This document shows positions 17,919 through 27,535 of a stretch of 64,000 nucleotides of DNA, in pieces. The notes beneath the pieces were generated by a model that did no database searches, was not told the origin of the DNA, and worked only from the letters and a program-made list of their open reading frames with translations. Made by a program: the position numbers and the translations under genes. Each line of letters begins with the position of its first letter. The stretch's first letter is position 1. This DNA is from JBQLZO01 sp052168315 (GTDB lineage: Bacteria; Planctomycetota; Phycisphaerae; Phycisphaerales; UBA1924): positions 20,556 to 84,555 of the forward strand of contig JBQLZO010000068.1 of the NCBI GenBank assembly GCA_052168315.1, in the 5' to 3' direction.

Positions 17919-18791
17919 ATGCTTGACAGGTTCCTGAAGAACAAGGAGGGGATGAACAGCTTCCTCCCGGAGGACTATGTCAAGCAGCGCGCGGAGCGGC
18001 GCACGCTGGTGCTCACGGTCACGCTGTTCGTGTGCGTGATGGGCGGCGTGGCGGCGGCGTTCCTGGTGACGAACCGGCAGTGGCACGATGTCCGCGCGTA
18101 CCAGCGTGTGGTCAACGAGCGGTATGTGCGGGCGGCGGAGGACATCGAGCGGCTGAAGGAACTGGAGTCGAAGAAGGGCGACCTGCTGGAGCGGGCGGAG
18201 GTGACGCAGGCCCTGATCGAGCGGGTGCCGCGGACGATCCTGCTCGCGGAGCTGATCAACCGCATGCCTCGGCAGATGACGCTGATGGAACTCGAGATGG
18301 AGAGCGACCGGCGGGAGCGTCACACGACTCGCTCGCGGGCGCGTCTGGAGGAGCAGGAGAAAAAGCAGGCCAAGGGCTCGTCGAACCGGCGCGGGCGGTC
18401 GCTGACGGGGCGTGGGGGCGACGAGGAGGAGCAGGTCCTGGTCGTCACCGCGCCCGAGTATGTGACCAACCTGACGATCCTGGGCGTTGCTCCGAGGCAC
18501 GAGGATGTTGCCGAGTATGTCCGTGCGCTGCAGGAGTGCCCGCTGCTGACCGGCGTCGAGCTTGTGCGGACTGAGAAGAAGCGGATCAGTGATCGCGAGC
18601 TGCACGAGTTCTCGATCACGGCGTCGCTGAGCGGCGATGCGGACGCCCGCGAGATCACGCCGCTGCGCCAGCCGCGGATGGCGTCGGTCGACAGCATGAT
18701 GGACGGCGGATCGCTCGGTTCGATCTTCGATCCGGACGGCACGGTCGTCTTCCCGGGCAAGGGCGAGAACCGAGAGGGAGGACAGCGCTGA
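17919..18791 (+). CDS. pilN: Type IV pilus inner-membrane protein PilN-like
   Basis: The start at 17919 has a GGAGG site seven bases upstream; 290 residues result. The short cytoplasmic N-terminus contains MNSFLPEDYVKQRAERR, which resembles the PilM-binding INLLP-type motif of PilN. One membrane helix follows (about 30-50), then a coiled coil and a ferredoxin-like periplasmic domain. A basic, Lys/Arg/Ser-rich insert lies near 135-165. The C-terminal extension after about 240 is longer than usual. Its stop overlaps the PilO start by one base. Confidence 0.8.
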   Translation: MLDRFLKNKEGMNSFLPEDYVKQRAERRTLVLTVTLFVCVMGGVAAAFLVTNRQWHDVRAYQRVVNERYVRAAEDIERLKELESKKGDLLERAEVTQALIERVPRTILLAELINRMPRQMTLMELEMESDRRERHTTRSRARLEEQEKKQAKGSSNRRGRSLTGRGGDEEEQVLVVTAPEYVTNLTILGVAPRHEDVAEYVRALQECPLLTGVELVRTEKKRISDRELHEFSITASLSGDADAREITPLRQPRMASVDSMMDGGSLGSIFDPDGTVVFPGKGENREGGQR

Positions 18792-19342
18792 TGCAGTTCG
18801 GCATCCGAGAGATCGTGTTCCTGATCGTGCTGCTGGCCATGCCGATCAGCTCGTACTTCTTCGTGTTCAAGCCTCAGAACGAGGAGATCTCGCGCGCCAA
18901 GGGCGAGATCGAGCACAAAGAGGCCATGCTCGACAAGCTCGGGCGTGCGACGGCGCGGACCAAGGACCTTGAAGCGGCCAACGCGGAGATCGTCTCGGCG
19001 ATCTCGATGATCGAGGGGCGGCTCCCGGCCGGCAAGGAGGTCGATGTCATCCTCGCGCAGGTCGCGACGCTGGCCCGGCAGTCGTCGCTCGAGCTTCCGA
19101 GCCTCAAGATGGGCAAGCCGATCCCGGCCCAGCAGTACATCGAGCAGCCGATCGAGATGCGGATGATCGGCAACTTCGACGACTTCTACGAGTTCTCGCT
19201 GGCGCTGGAGAAGCTCGAGCGCGTCACAAGGGTTCCGGACCTCTCGCTCAAGCGCGCGACCAAGTCCGACGATGGCACGATCTCGGCGGAGTTCACGCTG
19301 AGCATTTACTTCCTCGGTGAAGGCAAGGAGGGTCAGGGATGA
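18791..19342 (+). CDS. pilO: Type IV pilus inner-membrane protein PilO-like
   Basis: 183 residues: a membrane helix at about 6-26, a coiled coil (about 30-80), then a ferredoxin-like domain containing FDDFYEFSLALEKLERV, the typical PilO core. It should form a heterodimer with PilN in the periplasm and connect to the PilP-like protein. The gene starts on the last base of the pilN stop and ends in a 4-base ATGA overlap with the next gene, so the three are translationally coupled. Confidence 0.85.
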   Translation: MQFGIREIVFLIVLLAMPISSYFFVFKPQNEEISRAKGEIEHKEAMLDKLGRATARTKDLEAANAEIVSAISMIEGRLPAGKEVDVILAQVATLARQSSLELPSLKMGKPIPAQQYIEQPIEMRMIGNFDDFYEFSLALEKLERVTRVPDLSLKRATKSDDGTISAEFTLSIYFLGEGKEGQG

Positions 19343-20085
19343 ACCTGCGGCTCCCGGGCATGGGTGAGGGCTCTGACAAGCCGGCGGTACTCGGCGACGG
19401 GAACGGCGGCGGCTCGGGGGCGGCGCCCGAGCGCACGATGGGCGGAATGCCCGCCGGCGCGGGCGGCTCTTCGCCTTCGATGGACTACTCCGCGCAGAGC
19501 ATCGACGCCGGCGGCGGGGCGATGGCGCCCAGCGCCGCCGCGCCGCTGATCCGGGGGCTCGTCGTGCTCGGCGTGCTCGTGGCCGTGGCGGGCGGCGGGC
19601 TGTTCGTGATGCGATCGATGGGCAAGCGCGGGCTCGTGGAGGACCCGAATGTCAAGATCGACATGGACGGGATCACGGCCGTGAGCGAGGAGGTCACCGG
19701 CGATGACCATTCGGCGCTGCTGGAAGACCTCCGGGGCGCGGGCGAGTTCGCGCAGGTCCCGCTCGACAATGTGCAGATGAACCCGTTCACGCTGCGGGTG
19801 CCCACGGAGCAGAAGGCGGTCGTGGCCCGCGAGGCGCCGGGTGAATCGCCCGAGCAACGGGCCGAGCGCGAGCGGGCCGAGCGGATCGCTGCGCTGCAGC
19901 GGGATGTCGAGCGGCTGCGGCTCAACAGCGTCATGGCCGGATCGGTCCCGATCGCGCAGATCTCCGGCACGCTCGTGCGTGTCGGCGACCTGATCAACGA
20001 GCGGTTCCGCGTCTCGAAGATCGAGGGGCGTTCGGTGGAGCTCACGGCCGAGGGCCAGGTGTTCGTGCTCGTGATCGGTGAGTGA
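19339..20085 (+). CDS. PilP/GspC-like pilus assembly protein
   Basis: 248 residues. A Gly/Pro/Ser-rich cytoplasmic N-terminus (about 1-65) is followed by a membrane helix (about 70-92), not the lipoprotein signal of classic PilP. The C-terminal stretch after about 190 (LNSVMAGSVPIAQISGTLVR, then GDLINERFRVSKIEGRSVEL) has the small beta-barrel pattern of the PilP/GspC homology region that contacts the secretin. It overlaps pilO by 4 bases, so it belongs to the cluster. A bitopic PilP analogue is the best reading. Confidence 0.7.
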   Translation: MNLRLPGMGEGSDKPAVLGDGNGGGSGAAPERTMGGMPAGAGGSSPSMDYSAQSIDAGGGAMAPSAAAPLIRGLVVLGVLVAVAGGGLFVMRSMGKRGLVEDPNVKIDMDGITAVSEEVTGDDHSALLEDLRGAGEFAQVPLDNVQMNPFTLRVPTEQKAVVAREAPGESPEQRAERERAERIAALQRDVERLRLNSVMAGSVPIAQISGTLVRVGDLINERFRVSKIEGRSVELTAEGQVFVLVIGE

Positions 20086-20145
20086 GCGGGCGTCCCGCGA
20101 CGGGCGCGGCGCTGGGCCGGGTGGCGCAGCGCGGATGGAGGCACG

Positions 20146-22299
20146 GTGAGCGACTTCGACATCGACCAACTCCTGAACGAGCTCGGCGTGTCGGACGATG
20201 ACATCATGCCCGTGCGCCGGCGCGGCGAGCCGGACGACCCGGCGATGGAGCGTCCGCTGGCGCCGAAGCTGATGACCTACGAGGACTCCACGCCCGTCTC
20301 CGAGGGCGGGCTGATGTCCGGTCGCGGGGTCGGACCGATCGTCGCGCCCGGCGATGCGGCGCCCCAGGGCCCGCCTGAGCTTGATCCCCGGCGGGTCGAG
20401 GCGGAGATGAACCGTTTCGCCGAGCAGCAGCGCGCCGAGCGAGAGGCCTCGCGCGATGCGTCCCGGGATTCGTCCCGCGACGCCTCGTGCGATGCCTCGA
20501 TCGACGGCGAGTCCGGGAGCGGCGCGCTCGTCGGGCTCAGCGCCATCCTTGAGCCCGAGCAGGGCGCGCTCCCGCCGCTGGAGGCCCTCGTCGACGCGAT
20601 CACCTCCAGTGGCGCCGCGGATGCCAAGGCGCTGGGCGCGGCGAAGACGATCGTGCGGCAGACGCCGGGGCTCCGGCTCGTCGATGTGCTGCTGGACCAG
20701 GGGGCGGAGGAAGAGCCGATCATGCGGGCGCTGGCCGGGTGCGTCGGGCTCCCGTTCGTCCGGGTGCAGCGCGAGAAGGATGGGCCCGATCCGTACGATG
20801 GGACGCTCGTGCAGCGGCTGAGCGTCAAGGCCTGCCGGGCGGCGCAGTCGCTCCCGCTGCGGGTCGAGTCGGACGCGGGCGTGGCCCGGGTCGTGCTCGC
20901 GACGGCGCGTCCCGACGATGCGATCATGCTCGAGGACATCCGCCTCGCGATGCGGGCACCGCTGCTCGAGGTGGTGGTGTGCCCGCTGTCGGACATCCGC
21001 GCGCAGCTCGATCCGCTCGAAGCGCCCAGCGATGAGGACATCGACCTCGACTCCATCCTGGGCGACATCGAGGAAGACGATGTCACGACCGTCGATGAGG
21101 TCGATGAGGACGATGAGAGCCTCGAGCGCGAGGCGACCGAGTCGCCGGTCATCCGCTATGTGAACTACATCATCCAGTCGGCCGTGAAGGAGGGGGCCTC
21201 GGACATCCACATCGAGCCGGGCGAGAAGGCGCTGAAGGTGCGGTTCCGGATCGACGGCATCCTGTTCGAGATGATGCAGCCGCCGCACAAGATGGCGCCG
21301 GCGATCACCTCGCGCCTGAAGATCATGGCGAACCTGGACATCTCTGAGCGCCGGGTGCCGCAGGATGGTCGGATCCGGTGCACCGTGAACGGGCGGAAGT
21401 ACGACCTGCGCATGTCCACGCTCCCGACGAACTGGGGCGAGAAGACGGTGCTCCGAATCCTGGACCAGAAGTCCATCAGCGTGGGGCTCGACGACCTGGG
21501 CTTCGGGCCCGATGCGCTGCACATCTGGAAGAACCAGATCGAGCAGCCGCACGGCGTGGTGCTCGTGACCGGGCCGACGGGCTCGGGCAAGACGACGACG
21601 CTGTACGCCTCGCTGCGGGCGATGGACAAGAAGTCGCGGAACATCTCGACGGTCGAAGACCCGATCGAGTACCAGCTCGAGGGGATCACGCAGACGGGCA
21701 CGAACGAGCGTGCGGGCATGACCTTCGCCAAGGCGCTCAAGGCCCTGCTCCGCCAGGACCCGGACATCATCATGGTCGGTGAGATCCGCGACATGGAGAC
21801 CGCTCACATCGCCATCCAGGCAGCGCTGACCGGGCACCTCGTGCTCTCCACGCTGCACACGAACGATGCGCCCTCGTCGATTACCCGGCTGGTGAACATC
21901 GGGATCGAGCCGTTCCTGCTCGGCGCGGCGATCAACGCCGCGCTGGCGCAGCGGCTCGTGCGGAAGATCTGCCCGCACTGCGCTGCCGACGCCGAGTTGA
22001 ACGAGGAGCTCCGCGAGTTCGCGGAGATGCAGGGGCTGCGCCCCGACCAGCTCAAGGCCGGCAAGGGGTGCGACAAGTGCCGCAACCTCGGGTACGCCGG
22101 GCGGCTGGGCCTGTACGAATTGCTCATGGTCGACGATGGACTGCGCGACATCATCGCGCGGAACCCGAATGTCTCCGAGTTCCGGCGCAAGTGCTGCGAG
22201 CGGGGCATGGTCACGCTCCGCGAGGATGGGTTCGCCAAGGTCGGCAAGGGGCTGACCACGGTGCAGGAAGTGCTGCGCGTGACCGAGGCGACGATCTGA
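20146..22299 (+). CDS. pilB: Type IV pilus/type II secretion motor ATPase PilB/GspE
   Basis: 717 residues from a GTG start preceded by GGAGG at short spacing. The N-terminus (about 1-160) is low-complexity, including a Ser/Asp/Arg-rich repeat near 105-122, followed by the GspE N1-like domain. The ATPase core has Walker A GPTGSGKTTTLYA (about 475), Asp box and Walker B DIIMVGEIRD (about 540), and a tetracysteine zinc site CPHC/CDKC (about 609 and 643). The zinc site and general form mark an extension ATPase rather than a PilT retraction ATPase. No PilC-type platform gene follows; the gene converges on rpmB across a hairpin. Confidence 0.92.
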   Translation: MSDFDIDQLLNELGVSDDDIMPVRRRGEPDDPAMERPLAPKLMTYEDSTPVSEGGLMSGRGVGPIVAPGDAAPQGPPELDPRRVEAEMNRFAEQQRAEREASRDASRDSSRDASCDASIDGESGSGALVGLSAILEPEQGALPPLEALVDAITSSGAADAKALGAAKTIVRQTPGLRLVDVLLDQGAEEEPIMRALAGCVGLPFVRVQREKDGPDPYDGTLVQRLSVKACRAAQSLPLRVESDAGVARVVLATARPDDAIMLEDIRLAMRAPLLEVVVCPLSDIRAQLDPLEAPSDEDIDLDSILGDIEEDDVTTVDEVDEDDESLEREATESPVIRYVNYIIQSAVKEGASDIHIEPGEKALKVRFRIDGILFEMMQPPHKMAPAITSRLKIMANLDISERRVPQDGRIRCTVNGRKYDLRMSTLPTNWGEKTVLRILDQKSISVGLDDLGFGPDALHIWKNQIEQPHGVVLVTGPTGSGKTTTLYASLRAMDKKSRNISTVEDPIEYQLEGITQTGTNERAGMTFAKALKALLRQDPDIIMVGEIRDMETAHIAIQAALTGHLVLSTLHTNDAPSSITRLVNIGIEPFLLGAAINAALAQRLVRKICPHCAADAELNEELREFAEMQGLRPDQLKAGKGCDKCRNLGYAGRLGLYELLMVDDGLRDIIARNPNVSEFRRKCCERGMVTLREDGFAKVGKGLTTVQEVLRVTEATI

Positions 22300-22346
22300 C
22301 CCGACGACCGATCCCCCCGGGGGATACGCTGCTCGTGAAAACGACC

Positions 22347-22373
22347 GCACGCCCGGAGCGATGCCGGGCGTGC
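22347..22373. terminator. Bidirectional terminator between pilB and rpmB
   Basis: A perfect 10-bp stem GCACGCCCGG/CCGGGCGTGC (22347-22356 with 22364-22373) has a 7-base loop. On the minus strand it is followed by GGTCGTTTTC, a fair T-tract, so it most likely ends rpmB transcription and blocks read-through from pilB. Confidence 0.7.
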
Positions 22374-22419
22374 CAGTGGTTCGTTCGGGGCGCGGACCGG
22401 GTGGGCCCGGTCCGAAAGG

Positions 22420-22695
22420 TCAGCCGTTGGCTTCCTTCTGCTGTCGGGTGTACCCGTACTTGCGCTTCAGCGGCTTGACGACCAGCCCGGACTTGATCGC
22501 CCGCGTGCAGGCGTAGATCCGCTGGGTGCGTCCATCGATCACCGCGTTGACCTTCTGGAGGTTGGGCTTGAAGGTCCGCTTGGCGATGCCCGAGGTCTTG
22601 AGGCCGAAGCCGCCCTTCTTGATTGCAGCGCCGGATCGGGCGACATGGTTTCCGAAGGTCGTCCGCTTGCCGGTGAAGAAGCATTCGCGTGGCAT
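22420..22695 (-). CDS. rpmB: 50S ribosomal protein bL28
   Basis: The start at 22695 has GAGGTGCAAC before it and gives 91 residues. MPRECFFTGKRTTFGNHVAR is a recognisable bL28 N-terminus, and residues LQKVNAVIDGRTQRIYACTR match the central strand pair. Only one N-terminal Cys remains, so the zinc-binding CxxC form is absent. It is a single-gene unit with its own hairpin terminator. Confidence 0.93.
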   Translation of the reverse strand: MPRECFFTGKRTTFGNHVARSGAAIKKGGFGLKTSGIAKRTFKPNLQKVNAVIDGRTQRIYACTRAIKSGLVVKPLKRKYGYTRQQKEANG

Positions 22696-23167
22696 GTTGC
22701 ACCTCGATGGGCGAGCACCCTGGGGGCGGCGCTCTGGGCTCTGCGGGCTTGGGTCCGCGCAGGTGTGGCGTGGTCTGGGGTGTGTGAATGCCCTGACGCC
22801 GACCGGCGCGCCCGAGGGACGCGGACCCGATGAACAGCCATGGGCGATCCCCTGCGGGGTCACCGCGGGGCCCGGAGGATAGGAGCGGGCCCGAACGCGG
22901 GCAAGGGGCGGTTCGGATGCCCTCGGCATCGCTGCGCCTCATCGTCCACGGGGCATTCCTAGCCCGGCGACGGGCGTTCGCCGGCCCGATCCGGGGGTTG
23001 CCGATCGGTCTGCTGAGCCCCGGAGGACCCGCGCGGGCGGGGATCGCGGCGTGTGGCGGGCTACTGTCCGGGGATAACCGACCGGAAACCGATCGACCCG
23101 CCCCGTCCTCTGGCATGCCGCCCCGCCCCCTGGGGACGCCGGCTTGGACGGGTCGGCGGGGTTCACG
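22696..23167. other. 472-base intergenic region upstream of rpmB and mfd
   Basis: This is a divergent gap. Its plus-strand half ends with TACTGT (23062-23067), a -10-like hexamer in the context CTACTGTCCGG that recurs upstream of purF (51124). I could not place a promoter for rpmB and see no small gene. Confidence 0.45.
23062..23067 (+). promoter_or_regulatory. Candidate -10 element of mfd
   Basis: TACTGT lies about 100 bases before the mfd ATG (23168). The same CTACTGT(C/T)CGG context is found upstream of purF. No good -35 hexamer is visible at the expected distance. Confidence 0.3.
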
Positions 23168-26100
23168 ATGCGCCGACCCGACTCCCCAACCCGCCCCTCC
23201 AGCGCCCCGCCGCCGCGATCCGGCGGGATGCTGCTGACCGGCGCGATCGTCGACGATCCGCGGGTGGTCGCGCTGGCCGACCGGCTGGGCGGGGGCGGCG
23301 AGGCCGCGGCGATCGGGAGCGCCGGATCATCGACCAACCTCATCGCGGCGGCGATCCAGAAGCGGACCGGACGCATGGTCGTGCTCGTCCCGGCACATCT
23401 CGACGAGGCGGACGAGGCAGTAGAGGAACTGGTCGCGTGCGGGCTCCGCGCCCGCCGCTTCCCCGCGCTGGAGCAGCTTCCCGGCGAGTCGGGCGTCTCG
23501 CTGGAGCTATTCGCCGAGCGGCTCGCGGTGGTGCGGGCGCTGAGCGAGGATGAGCCCATCGATGCGCTCGTGTGCCCGATGCCCGCGCTGATGCAGATGG
23601 CACCGCGACCGGAAGCGTTGGACACGCTGGCGATGGTGCTGCGCCCCGGTGATGCGCGGGGCCCGGAGGCGATCGTGCGGTGGCTCGACATGGCCGGGTA
23701 CTCGCGCGCCGATGCGATCGAGGAGCCGGGCGACTTCGCGGTGCGCGGCGGGATCATCGACATCTTCCCGCCCGCCGGCGCCGCGACCGCCGACGATGCT
23801 CCCCAGTCCGCGGGCGAGGGCGTGCCGATCCGGCTGGACTTCTTCGGCGATGATCTCGAGAGCATCACCGAAGTGGACCTGGACACCATGGGGTCGGACC
23901 GCCGGCTCTCGCGCGTGGAGCTGATCGGCGTGTCGCTGGAGGCGCTGGGTGATGCGTCGCGGTCTTGCAGCGTTCTTGATCTGGTGCCCGAGTCCGCGAT
24001 CGCGCTGATCGCCGAGACGACCGAGGTCGTCGAGCAGGGGCGCGGGTACTACGAGCGGGCGGTGGATGCCAGCGCGATCGAGGGGCCGCCGGGCGTGCTC
24101 AAACGGCTGCGCTCGCGGTTCCACGCGCTGTGCGAGATCAACCAGTTCACGGCCGCATCGCTGGGCGAGCCGCTGATGCTCCCGGTGGCGCCGCTGCCCG
24201 AGTTCGCGCGGGATGCCAGCGCGGCGATCGCGGAGCTGGCGCGGCTCGCCGAGTCGCGAGAGGTCGTGGTGTGCTGCCAGAACGATGGCGAGCGCGAGCG
24301 CCTCACGGAGCTGCTGGCCGAGTTCGCGCCCGATGCCCGCGTTCGGACCACCATCTCGTATCTGCATCGCGGGTTCCTGTGGGAGCCGGACGCGGAGTCG
24401 TCGGATGATCAGAAGTGGGGGGGGCTGGCGCTCGTTCCGCACCACGAGCTCTTCCACCGATACCAGACCCGCCGCCGGATCCGTCGACTGAAAGCCGGGC
24501 GATCCGCCGAGGCGTTCTACGAGCTCGAACCCGGCGACTTCGTCGTCCACGCCGACCACGGCATCGCGAAGTTCATCGGGCTCAAGACCATGCGCCCGGC
24601 CGGCCCGAAGAAGACCGCCGCCGAGGAAGCCGAGGCCAAGCTCCGCGAGCATCGCCGCAAGTCCATCGGCAAGAAGGAGCGGGAGCGCGAGGACTTGGGT
24701 CCACCGCCCGAGGAGTACCTCACCCTCGAATTCGCCAAGGGCTCGAAGCTGCATGTGCCCGTCACGCAGATCGACCGCGTGCAAAAGTATGTCGGCTCGG
24801 GCGCGGCCAAGCCCGTGCTCTCCATGCTCGGCGGAAAGCGCTGGCAATCGCAGAAGGATGCCGTCAAGGAGTCCGTCCGCGATCTCGCCGCCGAACTCCT
24901 GCGCCTCCAAGCCGCTCGCGCCGCCATGCCCGGCACGCGCTTCCCGCACGACACCGCCTGGCAGAAGGAATTCGAAGCCGAGTTTCCATACCAGGAAACC
25001 GATGACCAGCTCGCGGCCATGTCCGAGATCAAACGCGACATGGGCTCCACCCGACCCATGGACCGCCTGCTCTGCGGCGATGTGGGGTATGGCAAGACCG
25101 AGCTTGCCATCCGCGCCGCGTTCAAGGCAGCGGAGTATGGCAAGCAGGTCGCCGTCCTCGTGCCCACCACCCTGCTCGCGGAGCAGCACGAGCGCACCTT
25201 TCGCTCGCGCATGGCCGACTATCCCTTCCGCATCGAATCGCTGAGCCGGCTGAAGGACGCCAAGTCCGTGTCGCGCGTGCTCGCCGCGGTGGCGAAGGGC
25301 GAGGTGGACATCCTCATCGGTACCCACCGCCTGCTGTCAAACGATGTCAAGTTCGCCGACCTCGCGCTCGTCATCGTTGACGAGGAGCAGCGCTTCGGCG
25401 TGGAGCACAAGCACAAGCTCCTCGAACTCCGCGCCACCGTCGATGTGCTCACGCTCTCGGCCACGCCCATCCCGCGCACGCTACACATGTCGATGCTTGG
25501 GCTGCGAGACATTTCGAGCCTGACCACGCCGCCGCTGGACCGTCGGGCCGTGGTCACCGAGGTGCTGCCCTACAACGAGCAGCGCATCAAGCGGGCCATC
25601 GCACGCGAGCTCAGCCGCGAGGGCCAGATCTTCATCGTCTACAACCGCGTGCACGGCCTGCAGGTCGTCGCCGATGACATCCGGCGGCTCGCGCCCGATG
25701 CACGGATCGTCGTCGGGCACGGGCAGATGACGCCTGGCGAGCTTGAGGAGGTGATGCGCAGGTTCGTCACCCGCCAGGCCGACATCCTCGTCTCCACCAC
25801 CATCATCGAGTCCGGCATCGACATCCCGACGGCCAACACCATGATCATCCTCGAGGCCGACCTGTTCGGGCTCGCCGAGCTGCACCAGCTGCGCGGTCGC
25901 GTCGGGCGGCACAAGCACCGTGCGTACTGTTACTTCATGCTCCCGAAGGATCGCCCGCCGACGGAGAAGGCCGTCAAGCGCCTCCGCGCCATCGAGGAGT
26001 TCTCGATGCTCGGCGCGGGCTTCAAGATCGCGATGCGGGATCTCGAGATCCGTGGCGCGGGCAACCTGCTCGGACCGGAGCAGTCCGGGCACATCGCGGC

Positions 26101-26647
26101 CGTGGGGTACGACATGTACTGCCGGCTGCTGGAGCAGGCGGGCAAGGAACTCCGCAACGAACCGGCCGCGGAGTTGTCGGAAACCACCGTGGAGATCGGC
26201 GTCACCGCGTCGATTCCGAAGCCGTACATCCCCTCCGACCGGCGGCGGCTGGAGGCCTACCGGCGGATCGCCACGGCCCAGACGCTCGATGACCTGAGGC
26301 AGGTTGAGCACGACCTGACCACCGCGTACGGTAAGCCGCCCGCCCAGGCCCAGCGCCTGATCGAACTGGCCGAACTCCGCGTCGTCGCCAGCGCTCTCGG
26401 CGTCCGCTCCATCACGCGGCATGACAAGGATGTGGTCTTTCGGTGCCGCCAGGTCGCGGGCATCGAGCCGCTGCTGCGGGAGGCCCAGGGCACCGTGCGT
26501 GTGCTCGGGGAGCGGGATGAGACCGGGCTGGCCAAGGTCTACTATCGCCCGCCCGAGAACTATCTGAACCCGCTGACGCTGCTCCGCGTGCTGCGGGCGC
26601 GTCTCGTGGGGGATGCGGGAGTCGCGGGGGCTCCATCGGGGCGTTGA
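23168..26647 (+). CDS. mfd: Transcription-repair coupling factor Mfd
   Basis: 1159 residues from ATG 23168; a TTG eight codons upstream is less likely. Mfd removes RNA polymerase stalled at DNA damage and recruits UvrA. The N-terminal UvrB-like region is about 1-350, and the RNA-polymerase-interacting domain about 440-560, containing ELEPGDFVVHADHGIAKFIG. Helicase motifs are GDVGYGKTE (about 637), DEEQRFG (about 737), LSATPIPRTL (about 764) and QLRGRVGR (about 908). The TRCF C-terminal domain is about 1010-1130. A charged insert (about 472-517, Lys/Glu/Arg-rich) breaks the interacting domain. Strand composition changes from G-rich to C-rich within this gene. Confidence 0.95.
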   Translation: MRRPDSPTRPSSAPPPRSGGMLLTGAIVDDPRVVALADRLGGGGEAAAIGSAGSSTNLIAAAIQKRTGRMVVLVPAHLDEADEAVEELVACGLRARRFPALEQLPGESGVSLELFAERLAVVRALSEDEPIDALVCPMPALMQMAPRPEALDTLAMVLRPGDARGPEAIVRWLDMAGYSRADAIEEPGDFAVRGGIIDIFPPAGAATADDAPQSAGEGVPIRLDFFGDDLESITEVDLDTMGSDRRLSRVELIGVSLEALGDASRSCSVLDLVPESAIALIAETTEVVEQGRGYYERAVDASAIEGPPGVLKRLRSRFHALCEINQFTAASLGEPLMLPVAPLPEFARDASAAIAELARLAESREVVVCCQNDGERERLTELLAEFAPDARVRTTISYLHRGFLWEPDAESSDDQKWGGLALVPHHELFHRYQTRRRIRRLKAGRSAEAFYELEPGDFVVHADHGIAKFIGLKTMRPAGPKKTAAEEAEAKLREHRRKSIGKKEREREDLGPPPEEYLTLEFAKGSKLHVPVTQIDRVQKYVGSGAAKPVLSMLGGKRWQSQKDAVKESVRDLAAELLRLQAARAAMPGTRFPHDTAWQKEFEAEFPYQETDDQLAAMSEIKRDMGSTRPMDRLLCGDVGYGKTELAIRAAFKAAEYGKQVAVLVPTTLLAEQHERTFRSRMADYPFRIESLSRLKDAKSVSRVLAAVAKGEVDILIGTHRLLSNDVKFADLALVIVDEEQRFGVEHKHKLLELRATVDVLTLSATPIPRTLHMSMLGLRDISSLTTPPLDRRAVVTEVLPYNEQRIKRAIARELSREGQIFIVYNRVHGLQVVADDIRRLAPDARIVVGHGQMTPGELEEVMRRFVTRQADILVSTTIIESGIDIPTANTMIILEADLFGLAELHQLRGRVGRHKHRAYCYFMLPKDRPPTEKAVKRLRAIEEFSMLGAGFKIAMRDLEIRGAGNLLGPEQSGHIAAVGYDMYCRLLEQAGKELRNEPAAELSETTVEIGVTASIPKPYIPSDRRRLEAYRRIATAQTLDDLRQVEHDLTTAYGKPPAQAQRLIELAELRVVASALGVRSITRHDKDVVFRCRQVAGIEPLLREAQGTVRVLGERDETGLAKVYYRPPENYLNPLTLLRVLRARLVGDAGVAGAPSGR

Positions 26648-26748
26648 TGAGGCCTGGTGGGGGTTCGAGCACCCGATCGCACGGAAGAACGCCGGGTTCC
26701 GGGGCGTTCTCCACAGATCCCCGTTTGACTCGCACCGATCGGCGGAGC

Positions 26749-27303
26749 ATGCTCTTGCCTATGGGACACGCGCCCCGCGTGGTCATCCTGATCGCCTTCG
26801 TGCTCGCGCACACGCTCGGGCTTGGTCTGGGTGCGTCCGGGCCTCTCTGGGCTTCCATCGGTGCGGGCGGGGTGTGCGGGTGCGGAACGCACTCAGCCGT
26901 TTTGGGCGTGCCTGATACGCAGTCGATGTGCTGCGCATCCCGGCATGGGGCCGGAGCCAGCGCCACGCTGGCGGTCGCGCCCTGCTGCGAATTGGCAGCG
27001 CTGGCCCATCGCGGACAGCGCACCGACGGGTGCGTCCGCGCCGGGTGCGAGTGCTCTTCGTGCGCGGGCGGATCGTGCCAGGGGTGCCTGTGCGGGTGCA
27101 ATTCCGCCCCATCTGATCCCCCGGCGATCCCGGGTGCACAGAACACGCCGCGGCTTCCGGCGTTGGTCGCGTCCACGCGGGCGCTGCCGGTTCCACGGGC
27201 CGTCGATCAGGCTGCGCGGGTCCGGGCGATCCCGCAGCCGATCCCGTTCCTCTCCCTCGCGGGGATCGATGCGCAGGCCTTCCTGACCATCCGACGCACA
27301 TAG
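26749..27303 (+). CDS. Cys-rich exported protein, possibly metal-binding
   Basis: 184 residues from ATG 26749, which follows GGCGGAGC; ATG 26761 is an alternative. A hydrophobic helix (VVILIAFVLAHTLGLGLGA) near the N-terminus looks like a signal peptide or anchor. The middle (about 40-125) holds 14 Cys, many in CC, CxC and CxxC arrangements (MCCAS, PCCEL, CECSSC, CQGCLCGC). The C-terminal 60 residues have none. I do not recognise the family. The next gene encodes an HMA metal-binding domain and the one after an outer-membrane-barrel candidate, so a role in copper or other soft-metal handling is a reasonable inference. Coding status rests on length, signal and the orderly Cys pattern. Confidence 0.6.
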   Translation: MLLPMGHAPRVVILIAFVLAHTLGLGLGASGPLWASIGAGGVCGCGTHSAVLGVPDTQSMCCASRHGAGASATLAVAPCCELAALAHRGQRTDGCVRAGCECSSCAGGSCQGCLCGCNSAPSDPPAIPGAQNTPRLPALVASTRALPVPRAVDQAARVRAIPQPIPFLSLAGIDAQAFLTIRRT

Positions 27304-27535
27304 CGGGGCACCCGCTGGAGCGCCACCGGTGCGCGCTGCCCGCCGAGTGCGGACAACGCGGGAGACCGGAGCGAGCGCAACCGCGCGCCCGTGGCGCTGC
27401 GCGATGCTGATCGCCCTGAGAGCCGCTGGGTGGACTCCGGGCGGATGCGAATGCCATCGCGCTCCCCAACCCTGACCATTCCACACACCAATTACTCCGA
27501 CCAAGGCCTGCACCGCGGGCCGGAAAGGAATCACC

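Noticed and set aside
19333..22350. A 1005-codon open frame on the minus strand opposite pilP and pilB
   Set aside because: It is rich in His, Arg and Leu with no family pattern and lies exactly antisense to clear genes. High GC content produces such long shadow frames.
26640..26720. A tRNA-like GGGTTCGAGCACC stretch after mfd
   Set aside because: The arms do not form a proper T-stem and no acceptor or anticodon arms can be paired around it.
26749..27303. Reading the Cys-rich gene as a bacterial metallothionein
   Set aside because: It is much longer than metallothioneins (184 residues), has a signal or anchor helix and a Cys-free C-terminal third.
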